Assembly: GCA_002360555.1 (NCBI GenBank)
Contig: DEQS01000081.1
Coordinates: 1 to 42,624 of the forward strand
Source of the DNA: Chloracidobacterium sp. UBA3360
Lineage (GTDB): Bacteria; Acidobacteriota; Blastocatellia; Pyrinomonadales; Pyrinomonadaceae
Reading direction: 5' to 3'
Length of the DNA: 42,624 nt
The notes under the pieces were generated by a model that had not been told where the DNA came from, did no database searches, and saw only the letters and a list, made by a program, of their open reading frames with translations. This document shows, in pieces, positions 6,522 to 15,526 of this stretch (positions within the stretch are counted from its first letter, which is position 1; every line of letters starts with the position of its first letter). The translations under genes were made by a program, and so were the position numbers.

Positions 6522-9368
6522 CTAACCGATCTCGTCGAGAGCATCGGCGCAACGCTCGCAGACGGTCGGGTATTTTGCAAATTCGCCGACACGCGTCGAA
6601 TAATTCCAACACCGTTCACATTTCTCGCCGTCAGCCTTTTCGATCCCGACAGCAAACCCATCACCCTCATGCACCTCGACCTGCGACACGATAAATATGT
6701 AACGCAGTTGCTCATAGTAATCGAGCAACAGCCGTGTTGTCGCGGCGTCGGTCGTCAGAACAACTTTTGCCTCAAGCGACGAGCCGATCTGCTTGTCGTT
6801 ACGAGCGATTTCAAGTGCTTTTAGCACTTCGTCGCGGATCTCAAAAATACGTTCCCACTTTGCCGCAAGTCCTGAGTTATCAACCTCCGCGACCTTAGGA
6901 AACTCTGCTAGATGTACAGACGCCAGTTGTTGGCCCGGCATATTTTCCCACGCCTCGTCTGACGTAAAAGCGAGGATCGGCGACATCAACCTACAAAGCG
7001 TATCCGTGATCTGATAAAGGGCCGTCTGTGCCGAGCGTCTCGCTTCGGATTTCGGTGCGAGTATATAGAGCCGGTCTTTTATGATGTCAAAATAGCGTGC
7101 TGACAGTGTGACCGTGCAGAAATTGTAGATCGCATTGTACGCAGCCTGAAAATCATAGGCTTCGTACGCCGCGAGCACCTTTTCGGTCACCTCGTTTAGC
7201 CCCGCGATCGCCCAGACATCGATCTCCTCCATGTGGTTGACCGACACGGAATCTTTTACAGGGTCAAAGCCATCGAGATTGCCAAGTGCGTATCGCAAAG
7301 TGTTGCGAAATTTTCGATAAGCATCGACCACGCGGCTCAGGATCTCTTCGGAGCAACGAACGTCTTCGGTATAATCAACCGCCGCCGCCCATAGCCGCAG
7401 CACATCGGCGCCTGATTTGTCGATGATCTCATTTGGCGCGGTCACGTTGCCGATGGATTTGCTCTGTTTTCGGCCCTCGCCATCGACGACCCAACCGTGC
7501 GTGATAATTTGTTTGTAAGGCGCCTGATCGTGTGCCGCAATGCCGCAGCTCAAGCTGGAATTAAACCAACCGCGATACTGATCGCCGCCCTCAAGATAGA
7601 CGTCCGCCGGGAAATGCAACGTCTCGCCACGAGTCTCAAGCACCGCAACGCAGCTCGAACCCGAATCAAACCAAACATCGAGAATATCGGTCTCTTTTCT
7701 AAAATCAGAGCTATCGCATTTCAGGCATTTATAGCCCTCGGGCAGGAGCTCGTGCTCGGGTCGCGCGTACCAGGCATCTGCCGTTTCAACAGCAAAAATA
7801 TCAGCGACATGATCAATTATCTTAGGATCGGCTACAGCCTCTTCGCAGGATTGGCAATAAAAGACCGGGATCGGAACGCCCCAGAAACGCTGACGCGAAA
7901 CGCACCAGTCGGGCCGCCCTTTGAACATATTGCCCATCCGGCCCTCACCCCAACCGGGATGCCATTTGACCTTGGCGATCTCATCGAGCGCACGGTTTCG
8001 CAAAGATGCTCCGTCCACAGCCTCGTCCATCGAAACAAACCATTGCGGTGTCGCCCGAAAGATGACCGGATTTTTGCATCGCCAGCAATGCGGATAGCGG
8101 TGTGCGTAAGTTTCGCTGTGAACCATGGCTCCAGTCTCGCGTAGGAAGGTCACGATCTTTGAGTTAGCGGTAAAGACATCCTCGCCCGCAAAATGCTCGA
8201 TTTCGGGCGTGAATCTACCCGCCGCATCAACCGGTGCATAGATCTCAAGACCGTACTTTTTCGAGATGGCAAAATCGTCCGCACCATGCCCCGGAGCGGT
8301 GTGAACACAACCCGTGCCTGATTTCGCCGCTGATTTATTTTCAAATCTGACATCGAGCTCAACTTCGGCGTCAGCCTCGCCAAGCGTGACGTGATCGCCG
8401 TTCATTATCAGCGACGTACGATCAAGCCAGGCGTGTTTAGCCTCCATCCGGTCGAGCTTAGAACCTTTGAACCTAGCGATCTCCTCGTACTCGGCAAAGC
8501 CGCACGTTTCTGAAAATGCTTTCGCGAGTTCCGAAGCAACGATAAAAACCTCGGCATCCGAAACCTCGATCGCCGAATAATCAAAATCCGGGTGGACCGT
8601 GATGCCGAGGTTTGCAGGCAGGGTCCACGGCGTGGTCGTCCAGATGACAACAAATACATTTTTACCCGCAAGAGCACCATCGATCTGGGCCGGATCCGTC
8701 TTGAGCGGAAATTTTACATAGACAGACGGCGACGTGTGCTCGCGATACTCGACCTCAGCCTCGGCGAGCGCCGTCTGGTCGTGGATGCACCAATAGACGG
8801 GACGGAGGCCTTTGTAGACAAACCCGCGTTCGAGAAACTTACCAAAAAGCCGCGCGGTCGATGATTCGTACTCCGCCGACATCGTCAGATACGGCGTCGC
8901 CCATTCGCCAAGAATTCCCAGTCGCTGAAAGTCGCGCGTCTGGCCGTTCATCGCCGTCGAGGCGTGTTCGCGGCAGATACGTCGAAACGACGCGACAGGT
9001 ATGTCGTTCTTATTCTTCCCTTTATCCGCCAGCTTCTTTTCGACAATGGTCTCGATCGGCAGCCCGTGACAGTCGTATCCCGGCACATACGGCGCCTCAA
9101 AACCCATCATCGAACGCGTCTTGACGACAAAATCTTTGAGGATTTTATTGAGCGCGGTGCCGATATGAATGTCCGCGTTGGCATACGGCGGGCCGTCGTG
9201 GAGGACAAATTTCTGCCGCCCCTCACGAGCCTTTAATACTTGTTCGTAAAGCCCCATCTCCTGCCATTTTTTCAAACGCGCAGGCTCCATCTGCCCAAGA
9301 TTCGCCTTTTGCGAAAAATCCGTCCGGGGCAGGTTCACTGTTTTCTTAAGATCTAATTCTTCAGCCAT
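6522..9368 (-). CDS. ileS: Isoleucyl-tRNA synthetase
   Basis: The enzyme charges tRNA-Ile in the cytoplasm. At 948 residues it has the normal length of a bacterial-type class Ia IleRS. The HIGH region reads PYANADIHIGTALNKILKD (HIGT, around residues 68-71). The CP1 editing domain is recognisable from WTTTPWTLPANLGI and TGCVHTAPGHG. The KMSKS loop is K634-Q-S-K-S638. The anticodon-binding helices follow, and the C-terminus has a zinc knuckle formed by CERCWN and CERC. The last His of HIGH and the Met of KMSKS are replaced, but the rest of both loops is intact, so I regard the enzyme as functional. It heads the minus-strand run leading to lspA, matching the widespread ileS-lspA linkage. Confidence 0.97.
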   Translation of the reverse strand: MAEELDLKKTVNLPRTDFSQKANLGQMEPARLKKWQEMGLYEQVLKAREGRQKFVLHDGPPYANADIHIGTALNKILKDFVVKTRSMMGFEAPYVPGYDCHGLPIETIVEKKLADKGKNKNDIPVASFRRICREHASTAMNGQTRDFQRLGILGEWATPYLTMSAEYESSTARLFGKFLERGFVYKGLRPVYWCIHDQTALAEAEVEYREHTSPSVYVKFPLKTDPAQIDGALAGKNVFVVIWTTTPWTLPANLGITVHPDFDYSAIEVSDAEVFIVASELAKAFSETCGFAEYEEIARFKGSKLDRMEAKHAWLDRTSLIMNGDHVTLGEADAEVELDVRFENKSAAKSGTGCVHTAPGHGADDFAISKKYGLEIYAPVDAAGRFTPEIEHFAGEDVFTANSKIVTFLRETGAMVHSETYAHRYPHCWRCKNPVIFRATPQWFVSMDEAVDGASLRNRALDEIAKVKWHPGWGEGRMGNMFKGRPDWCVSRQRFWGVPIPVFYCQSCEEAVADPKIIDHVADIFAVETADAWYARPEHELLPEGYKCLKCDSSDFRKETDILDVWFDSGSSCVAVLETRGETLHFPADVYLEGGDQYRGWFNSSLSCGIAAHDQAPYKQIITHGWVVDGEGRKQSKSIGNVTAPNEIIDKSGADVLRLWAAAVDYTEDVRCSEEILSRVVDAYRKFRNTLRYALGNLDGFDPVKDSVSVNHMEEIDVWAIAGLNEVTEKVLAAYEAYDFQAAYNAIYNFCTVTLSARYFDIIKDRLYILAPKSEARRSAQTALYQITDTLCRLMSPILAFTSDEAWENMPGQQLASVHLAEFPKVAEVDNSGLAAKWERIFEIRDEVLKALEIARNDKQIGSSLEAKVVLTTDAATTRLLLDYYEQLRYIFIVSQVEVHEGDGFAVGIEKADGEKCERCWNYSTRVGEFAKYPTVCERCADALDEIG

Positions 9369-9410
9369 AAAAATTGAAAGTTTAACATTTGCGGATTCAA
9401 AAATCCCTAA

Positions 9411-9445
9411 TTAAAAAAGCCCCAAGCCTTTTTGTGCGGCTTGGG
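9411..9445 (-). terminator. Rho-independent terminator after the gene ending at 9471
   Basis: On the minus strand CCCAAGCC (9438-9445) pairs with GGCTTGGG (9421-9428) around a 9-base loop, followed by CTTTTTT. It lies 26 bases downstream of the membrane-protein stop and separates this A/T-rich group from ileS. Confidence 0.85.
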
Positions 9446-9470
9446 ACTATCGGAGTCTTGGCTCTACTGT

Positions 9471-10271
9471 TTAGCTCGAATTCTTATTAGGTTCAGTAGA
9501 AGATGTTGCTTCCGTTTCTAATTTACTAACGTCTGGTTCAACCTCTCTAATTTCTTTCTCTAAAAAAAAGAACCATCGAAATAAATACGCAAGCGTACCT
9601 AAACTTGCGCTGTCTTCTGCTAGAGAGCCTGGGAAATTACGCTGTACCTCATTTCTACGGGCAATGAACATGCCGATGCTAATTCTCAAAACTAATAAAA
9701 TCAGAAACAAATCAGACCATAGAAGCACATTTCTTATAGAAAATGGTGTGTAGGAACATCCCTCATTCCAAGGGTAGCAGGCATATTTGAAAACAAAAAT
9801 TCCCCAACTCAGTATCGAGAAGAATACTAGTAGCGACGCTCGTGCGGAACTTGTCAAAAACTGCGGCGGATCACGTTTTATTTTCGGAACATGATAATCT
9901 TCCCACCCCCAAAACGATGGGTTTGTTGAAATATTCTGTTTTAGTTTTTTGAAATAACTTCCGATACTCCGAACAATTATTTCCTCATTCTGTTGTGTAA
10001 AAGCAAATGGTGCAGTAATTAACGGAAGTATGAGTAAAACTAACGCAAAAATACTATTGAAAATGCGAGCCCCTTCCTGTCTACTCAGGTCCTGATTGTA
10101 AACTGATACTAATCCTGTAACGATGACGCCCAAGATAATTGCATAGTAATTAATTATCTTATTTGCAGAATCCAGCCGAGTTCTTTGTTCAGCACGAAGA
10201 GCTACATATTCTTGTATATGTAGTTCCAGCAAATCCGAATCTTCTATTTTTGGCGGTACGGGTGTTTTCAT
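9471..10271 (-). CDS. Multi-pass membrane protein of unknown function
   Basis: About 266 residues from the ATG at 10269-10271. A TTG at 10296-10298 is possible and would overlap the upstream gene; neither start has a clear ribosome binding site. Four hydrophobic segments are visible: IINYYAIILGVIVTGLVSVY, IFALVLLILPLITAPFAF, ARASLLVFFSILSWGIFVF and LWSDLFLILLVLRISIGMF. A charged N-terminal helix (LLELHIQEYVALRAEQRTRL) and a polar Glu/Ser-rich tail flank them. I do not recognise the family. It is the last gene of an A/T-rich three-gene group with a lipid-type glycosyltransferase and a VTT-like protein, so a membrane-associated role is likely. Composition differs sharply from ileS next door: 20 G/C in the 60 bases at 9541-9600. 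Confidence 0.75.
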   Translation of the reverse strand: MKTPVPPKIEDSDLLELHIQEYVALRAEQRTRLDSANKIINYYAIILGVIVTGLVSVYNQDLSRQEGARIFNSIFALVLLILPLITAPFAFTQQNEEIIVRSIGSYFKKLKQNISTNPSFWGWEDYHVPKIKRDPPQFLTSSARASLLVFFSILSWGIFVFKYACYPWNEGCSYTPFSIRNVLLWSDLFLILLVLRISIGMFIARRNEVQRNFPGSLAEDSASLGTLAYLFRWFFFLEKEIREVEPDVSKLETEATSSTEPNKNSS

Positions 10272-10287
10272 TTGGAAATACGCTACT

Positions 10288-11391
10288 TTAATAAGCAAGA
10301 ACCAGGCCCGCTATTGTTTCACTACTGTTTGGACGAGCGATTGTATCAAAATCTCCGATTCCGTCCCTAAAATCGTTCTTTAGAAGCAGACGAATTTTCT
10401 TCTCAAGGATTTCGTATGACGGCGTATAGGTTCCCAAGTTCAACTCTGATATTACCTTTACATTGAATTCTTCTTGTCCAGGTAATCTATCAACAAAAAA
10501 CATTGGGAGATTCTTCGCTACCGCTTCACTAATTGATAACCCCCCTGCCTTGCCAACAAAGAAATCAGCGGCAGTATATAGATCACTTACGCTGTCCTGA
10601 AACGAAATAATTTTGACTGCTTTGTTTCCGGAAAATAGATTTTCCATTATGGCGTGAAATTTCTTATTCTTACCGGTTAATACAAGAAATTGGAGTGGCA
10701 GTCCCGAACGCTCTAATTCAATAAGCAAGTTAACATTTCGAATCGCATTTATCCCGTCACCACCAAAACTGACTAGAACAGTCTTCCTTTCCGTGATGAA
10801 TCCATATTCCTTCAACAAATTATTCTGATTCTTAGATCGAGCAAATAAGGAATCAATCGGAATGCCCGTTGTAACAATCCGTCTACGAAACGATTGCAAT
10901 TGTCGGCCGTTAAGAGCTCTTTCATATTTGGCAGGTGTAAAAATTAGGTCTACTCCTTCTGTGACATGACCAGAATGTAATATGAAATCAGTCGCCACAC
11001 TGAAGAACTTGCAACCAAATTCTTTTTTTAAGGCTTCACCCAAAGGCAAGGCCATCGCATGGGTAGCGATAAAAACATCAGGGGGATTACTCCTTAACTC
11101 AGCAATTATGGGGTTAACGCCGTATTTTCGAATAATTTCGCCAAACAACAGGCTCTTTGAACATGTTATGGATCGCTTATATAGTCTGCTGTAACCTTTG
11201 TGGAAATGAGTCGAGGTATAGCTCCACCCATTCTTTGCAACTAGTCGCAGTACCGTTGGAAAATAATCAAAAACATCAATCACCCGAAGATTGTTTGAGC
11301 GATCTGCTTTTCGTAACGCATGAGAGAGATTTACCGCTGCCTTCACATGACCAAACCCCTGAGAGGCACCCGCAATCATTATATTCTTCAT
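10288..11391 (-). CDS. GT28-type glycosyltransferase, MGDG-synthase-like
   Basis: The 367-residue protein has the two-domain GT-B layout of the monogalactosyldiacylglycerol synthase / UgtP group. The N-terminal domain opens with IMIAGASQGFGHVKAAVNLS, matching the GxGHxxAA acceptor-side motif. The C-terminal half contains the KTVLVSFGGDG strand and the nucleotide-sugar motif KAGGLSISEAVAKNLP followed by PGQEEFNV. Related enzymes move galactose or glucose from a UDP-sugar onto diacylglycerol at the inner face of the membrane; MurG belongs to the same superfamily. Sugar and acceptor cannot be read from sequence. It shares low G+C with its two neighbours, which encode membrane proteins, consistent with a transferred envelope-lipid module. 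Confidence 0.82.
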   Translation of the reverse strand: MKNIMIAGASQGFGHVKAAVNLSHALRKADRSNNLRVIDVFDYFPTVLRLVAKNGWSYTSTHFHKGYSRLYKRSITCSKSLLFGEIIRKYGVNPIIAELRSNPPDVFIATHAMALPLGEALKKEFGCKFFSVATDFILHSGHVTEGVDLIFTPAKYERALNGRQLQSFRRRIVTTGIPIDSLFARSKNQNNLLKEYGFITERKTVLVSFGGDGINAIRNVNLLIELERSGLPLQFLVLTGKNKKFHAIMENLFSGNKAVKIISFQDSVSDLYTAADFFVGKAGGLSISEAVAKNLPMFFVDRLPGQEEFNVKVISELNLGTYTPSYEILEKKIRLLLKNDFRDGIGDFDTIARPNSSETIAGLVLAY

Positions 11392-11418
11392 CGGATTGAA
11401 TCTTTTCGATTTAATTTC

Positions 11419-11940
11419 TTAAGATACCGAATATGATACTCCAAGAAATCCATAAAAAACGAGAGAATTTCTAATAATAGTTCCAACGGCTACGGCAAGT
11501 ATAAGGTTTAAATGTTTCATGTTCGTAACCGCAGATGCGTAAATTGCACTTCGCATCGGCATAAGAGGAATAGACATAAAACCAAGAAAGGCCCAAATTC
11601 CGTATCGGTTCAACAAAAACCGCACTGCCCTAACTATAACAATTCTAAGTTTTCTGAGCAGAACAAGATTTACGACCCGCTTTAGCAAAATAATTCTAAT
11701 TTTAGAGACTAAATAAAAGAACTTCGTGTGTTTTAAACCCTTTCCTGAAAGAAAAACAACATATGCCCCAGTACTTTTTCCAGCCGCACACCAAATTAGA
11801 ACCTCAGGCCTTGTCAGCTCAGGGAAAACAAACATCGGAGCTTCTGATGGAAGTGGAGAAAAAATTGCAGTCGCCAATGAGTACAGAAATATTGATCCAT
11901 AGTCAAAGAATCGAATTTCAGATATCCAATAGATGTCCAT
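11419..11940 (-). CDS. VTT/DedA-like (SNARE-associated type) membrane protein
   Basis: A 173-residue hydrophobic protein. It has the VTT-domain pattern: an N-terminal re-entrant region with SPLPSEAPMF, a small GKSTGAYVVF motif, a basic central stretch, then YGIWAFLGFMSIPLMPMRSA and a C-terminal hydrophobic helix. DedA/VTT proteins are linked to lipid scrambling and envelope homeostasis. The sequence is shorter and more degenerate than classical DedA, so the call is at fold-family level. It lies 27 bases upstream of the glycosyltransferase on the same strand and shares its A/T-rich composition. The ATG is at 11938-11940. Confidence 0.65.
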   Translation of the reverse strand: MDIYWISEIRFFDYGSIFLYSLATAIFSPLPSEAPMFVFPELTRPEVLIWCAAGKSTGAYVVFLSGKGLKHTKFFYLVSKIRIILLKRVVNLVLLRKLRIVIVRAVRFLLNRYGIWAFLGFMSIPLMPMRSAIYASAVTNMKHLNLILAVAVGTIIRNSLVFYGFLGVSYSVS

Positions 11941-11984
11941 TTATTTGATTTGACAACGCCATGTGAACTTACCTAGTTGCGAAA

Positions 11985-12305
11985 CTACTCCTCTTCGACC
12001 GTACACAACAGCGGATATTCGCGAGCCTTGGCGAGGTTCATCGCCTTTTCGGATTTCATTGTCGCGATCTCATACGGATAGATACCGGCGATACCGACGC
12101 CCTCGTTATGGACCTTTAGCATGATCGCAAAAGCTTCGGCGTCGGAGCGCGAAAAGACGTATTGCAGAACAAAGACGACAAATTCCATCGTCGTGAAATC
12201 GTCGTTGTGGAGCAGCACCTTAAAAAGCTTTGGCTTTTCGAGCTTGGTCTTTCGCTCCGGCAGCACGTCAACGCCGCCATCCTCAATGTCCGGAAAATCA
12301 GGCAT
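11985..12305 (-). CDS. clpS: ATP-dependent Clp protease adaptor ClpS
   Basis: ClpS binds proteins with N-terminal Leu, Phe, Tyr or Trp and hands them to ClpA-type unfoldases for degradation. The 106-residue protein has the standard fold, with a flexible N-terminal tail followed by KVLLHNDDFTTMEFVVFVLQ. The N-degron pocket residues N34, D35, D36 and H66 (KVHNEG) are all present. The C-terminal ATMKSEKAMNLAKAREYPLLCTVE is typical. No clpA gene is in the window. aat, which creates such degrons, lies at 36291-36983. A promoter-like pair at 12313-12342 places the transcript start almost on the ATG. Confidence 0.96.
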   Translation of the reverse strand: MPDFPDIEDGGVDVLPERKTKLEKPKLFKVLLHNDDFTTMEFVVFVLQYVFSRSDAEAFAIMLKVHNEGVGIAGIYPYEIATMKSEKAMNLAKAREYPLLCTVEEE

Positions 12306-12312
12306 AAATAAA

Positions 12313-12342
12313 AGTATAGACTTCCCCGGCTGTTTTTGTTAA
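12313..12342 (-). promoter_or_regulatory. Putative sigma-70-type promoter of clpS
   Basis: On the minus strand TTAACA (12337-12342) and TATACT (12313-12318) are separated by 18 bases; each differs from consensus by one base. The -10 box ends 7 bases before the clpS ATG, so the mRNA would be leaderless or nearly so. This is inference from sequence alone. Confidence 0.5.
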
Positions 12343-12442
12343 ATTTCTCTTGCGCTGTTTACTTAGTATGCAATCAAACGAATTTTGCGTCGCCGTGATC
12401 TGAAATACGGCAGCGATTGGTCGTTTTGTTTGGTACCGGAAA

Positions 12443-15400
12443 ATGAAAAAGGATAAACCCACAACCGATAAGTTGTCAGGATCGGGTAGTGCCCGCGGGG
12501 CAAAGGCCGCACGAGCGCTGGATCCGCGTAGTCTCGACACGCTGTTTGCGAGCGTCGGGCAAAAACTGCGCGAAGGCCACTCGGCGGCGGCGGAAAAGAT
12601 ACTCGTTGAAACTATCGCGGGGTTTAATCACACGCCGGATAATTTTGCCAACCTCAAACGGCTGCTCGCATTTACGCTCGAGACGACCGGACGTTACAAA
12701 GAATCGCTTGAGGCCGTTCGCCCGTTTGAGGACGAGGCTGAGCTTGCCAAGCTATCGACCGAGACGCAAGTTCGCGTCACGACCCAGCTCGCCATCGCCT
12801 ACAACAACCTGACCGACCAGCCAAAGGCCGTCACGCTCCTCAAAGAAACGCTCAAAAAGGCGGAGGAAAACGATCTGCGGCACCTGAGCGGCAATATCGA
12901 TATCGCTCTGGCACGCGTTTATCGCAAATTGAGTGAATACCCGATCAGCCGCGACTTTGCCCTGAAAGCGCTCGATCATTTTCGCGAAAATGCCAACTGG
13001 CTCGGCATGGCCGAGGCCTATCGTGAGATCGCCAACACATATCACCAAGAGGGTAACAGCGAAAAATCTATCGAAAATTTTGAGCTGGGCATCAAGATCA
13101 TCGGCAGCAATTCGGCCCCGTTCATGCTCGGTAAGCTCTACACCGATATGTCCGGTGCGTATTGGTTTCTCCGCCGGCCGCAGGACGGCGTTGCGTGTCT
13201 TGAAAAATCGATCGAGTTTTTTGACCAGACCGAGCACGCCCTAAACTCCGTGATCGCCTATAACAATCTCGGCATCCACCTGCTGCAGGTCGGCGAGTGG
13301 GCCAAGGCCGAGGAAATGATCCGGCGTGCTCTCGACATCGCCCTCAAAGAAGATCACGTCCATGTCGCCGGTATTTACGACAGCCTAGGCGAGCTAAATA
13401 TATTGCGCGGCGACCTTGCCGAGGCGGAAAAGTTTCTCAATATGGCGGTCGATTTTGCCAAGCGGCGAAAGCATCAGTGGTACACGGTACAGTCTATGCG
13501 AAGCCTCGCCCGCTGCTACCTCGCTCAGGGACAACTCGACAAAGCGGTTGATAAGGCACAGGAAACCATAAGCTTTTCCGGCGAGATCGGCGACAAACAT
13601 TACGCCAACATGGCCGGACTCGTGCTTGCCGAAAGCTACGTCAGACAACACAAACCCGAAGAAGCCGAAGAAGCTCTGCAGGTGATCGAAGATACTGACC
13701 CGTCATCCGATTTCTTTGTGCTCGGCAACATCCAGCGTATTCGCGGCCTATCGGCGATCGAAAGCGGAGGCGACGACGAACTCGCCGTGCATCATTTCAG
13801 CCGAGGACTGACCATATTTGAGGCCGCTGAGGATATCTACCACACCGCTCTGATGCATCTGCTTTTAGGGCAGTACCTTGATGCCGACCACGCTCCTCGT
13901 GCTAAAAAACACCTCACAACCGCAGCCGATATCTTCAAGAAGCTCGGTGCGACTGCCCTTTTAGATGATGCGAGCGTCGAGATGAAACATCTCGTTTCGC
14001 GTTCGGTCAAAGGCGACAAAACTAAGTCTGTCAGACGTACTAATTCCGTCGTTTCTCAGCTTTTGACCGTGCGTCTGGCTGAGGCGACAGCTTCTCGCGA
14101 GCTGCTTTTCCGCGAGCTGGTCGCTGTTCTCACGCAGGAAAGTAACGCTAAAAAGATCGTCATCGCCCAGTTTAACGATCAAAAGCGGCTTTACCCATTT
14201 ATCACGCACGGCTTTTCGCCGCAGGAGAGCAATGAGCTGGTCACCAAGCTGCACGACTCGCAAGAGAAGGGCGAGGAAAAGGCCTTTATGCGTGCAAAAA
14301 ATATTGCGGTGATGCATTTGCGAGGCTCAGCGTCACCGGCCGCTATGCTCGTGATCGACCCGCGTCTCGGAGCGGTCCTAAATGACGACAGCTCTTTGCA
14401 GCCGCTGCTCCGCGTTGTCGAACTTGGCATGGATGTGATCGCCCTCCGCGAAAAAGACAAATCGCAGCCAGCCGAGCAATCTTTGAGCCCGTACACCTCA
14501 AACAGCCTGATGCCCGGATTTATCCACTCATCACCGGCGATGACCGGCCTTGTGGAGGAAGTCTATAAGATCCGCTCGTCCGACGTGACGGTGCTTGTCA
14601 CCGGCGAATCCGGTACCGGTAAAGAGCTCGTCTCGCGGGCGATCCACACGCTGTCGAACCGTAAAAATAAGGTTTTTGTTCCGTTTAACTGTACGGCCGT
14701 GCCAAAAGAATTAGCGGAGGGGCATCTCTTTGGTTACAAAAAGGGTGCATTTACCGGAGCCGTTGCCGATTCGCCCGGAGTTATCCGCACCGCGGACGGC
14801 GGCACGTTGTTTCTCGACGAGATCGGCGATCTGCCGATCGACGTTCAGCCAAAATTGCTGCGATTTTTGCAAGAGGGCGAGATACAGCCGCTCGGCGACA
14901 AACAGCCGCTAAAGGTCGATGTCCGCATCATCGCCGCGACCAATATGCCGCTTGAGGAAAAGGTTGCGGACGGCACGTTTCGCGAAGATCTGTATTACCG
15001 GCTAAACGTTATCCGTCTGCGCGTGCCGCCGTTACGCGAACGCCGCTCCGAAATACCGCCGATCGTGCAGTATTACGTGAACCACTACTCCGAGAGGTTC
15101 GGGAAACACGACATCACCTTTACGCCGCAGGTCATCGATATGCTGATGGTTTGTAATTGGGAGGGAAATGTCCGCCAGCTCTGCAACGAGATACAGCGCG
15201 TCGTCGCCCGTGCGGTCGATAACGAGGTCATCACGCCGGACCATCTGTCGCCCGATCTAAAACGCAGCGCCCAGCCGCTCACGACATTTGATACCGGGTC
15301 GAACGTCCGGCCGATCGCGTCATACGACAGCTCGATCTCGCCATTTACCAATCTCACACAAGGCGGCACGCTCGAAGAAGCTGTCTCCGACCTCGAAATG

Positions 15401-15526
15401 CAGCTCATCCGCTCGGCCCTGGCCCGCCACAACTGGAACATCTCACGCGTCGCCAACGAACTAGGCCTCACCCGCCGCGGGCTGTATCTAAAGCTTTCGC
15501 GTTACGGTATCGAAAAAGCGGCTTAG
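12443..15526 (+). CDS. TPR-sensor sigma-54-dependent transcriptional activator
   Basis: A 1027-residue enhancer-binding protein. Residues about 30-510 are tandem tetratricopeptide repeats (for example MAEAYREIANTYHQEGNSEK and AIAYNNLTDQPKAVTLLKET). Residues about 525-655 look like a degenerate GAF-type sensor. The AAA+ domain follows: Walker A GESGTGKE at 721-728, the sigma-54 contact loop GAFTGA at 768-773, and a Walker B in GGTLFLDEIGDLP. A Fis-type helix-turn-helix ends the protein (NWNISRVANELGLTRRGLYL). It has no receiver domain, so activation is probably through protein contacts of the TPRs or a ligand of the GAF-like part. The target operon is unknown; I found no convincing -24/-12 promoter nearby. 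The stop overlaps the convergent neighbour's stop by two bases. Confidence 0.92.
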   Translation: MKKDKPTTDKLSGSGSARGAKAARALDPRSLDTLFASVGQKLREGHSAAAEKILVETIAGFNHTPDNFANLKRLLAFTLETTGRYKESLEAVRPFEDEAELAKLSTETQVRVTTQLAIAYNNLTDQPKAVTLLKETLKKAEENDLRHLSGNIDIALARVYRKLSEYPISRDFALKALDHFRENANWLGMAEAYREIANTYHQEGNSEKSIENFELGIKIIGSNSAPFMLGKLYTDMSGAYWFLRRPQDGVACLEKSIEFFDQTEHALNSVIAYNNLGIHLLQVGEWAKAEEMIRRALDIALKEDHVHVAGIYDSLGELNILRGDLAEAEKFLNMAVDFAKRRKHQWYTVQSMRSLARCYLAQGQLDKAVDKAQETISFSGEIGDKHYANMAGLVLAESYVRQHKPEEAEEALQVIEDTDPSSDFFVLGNIQRIRGLSAIESGGDDELAVHHFSRGLTIFEAAEDIYHTALMHLLLGQYLDADHAPRAKKHLTTAADIFKKLGATALLDDASVEMKHLVSRSVKGDKTKSVRRTNSVVSQLLTVRLAEATASRELLFRELVAVLTQESNAKKIVIAQFNDQKRLYPFITHGFSPQESNELVTKLHDSQEKGEEKAFMRAKNIAVMHLRGSASPAAMLVIDPRLGAVLNDDSSLQPLLRVVELGMDVIALREKDKSQPAEQSLSPYTSNSLMPGFIHSSPAMTGLVEEVYKIRSSDVTVLVTGESGTGKELVSRAIHTLSNRKNKVFVPFNCTAVPKELAEGHLFGYKKGAFTGAVADSPGVIRTADGGTLFLDEIGDLPIDVQPKLLRFLQEGEIQPLGDKQPLKVDVRIIAATNMPLEEKVADGTFREDLYYRLNVIRLRVPPLRERRSEIPPIVQYYVNHYSERFGKHDITFTPQVIDMLMVCNWEGNVRQLCNEIQRVVARAVDNEVITPDHLSPDLKRSAQPLTTFDTGSNVRPIASYDSSISPFTNLTQGGTLEEAVSDLEMQLIRSALARHNWNISRVANELGLTRRGLYLKLSRYGIEKAA

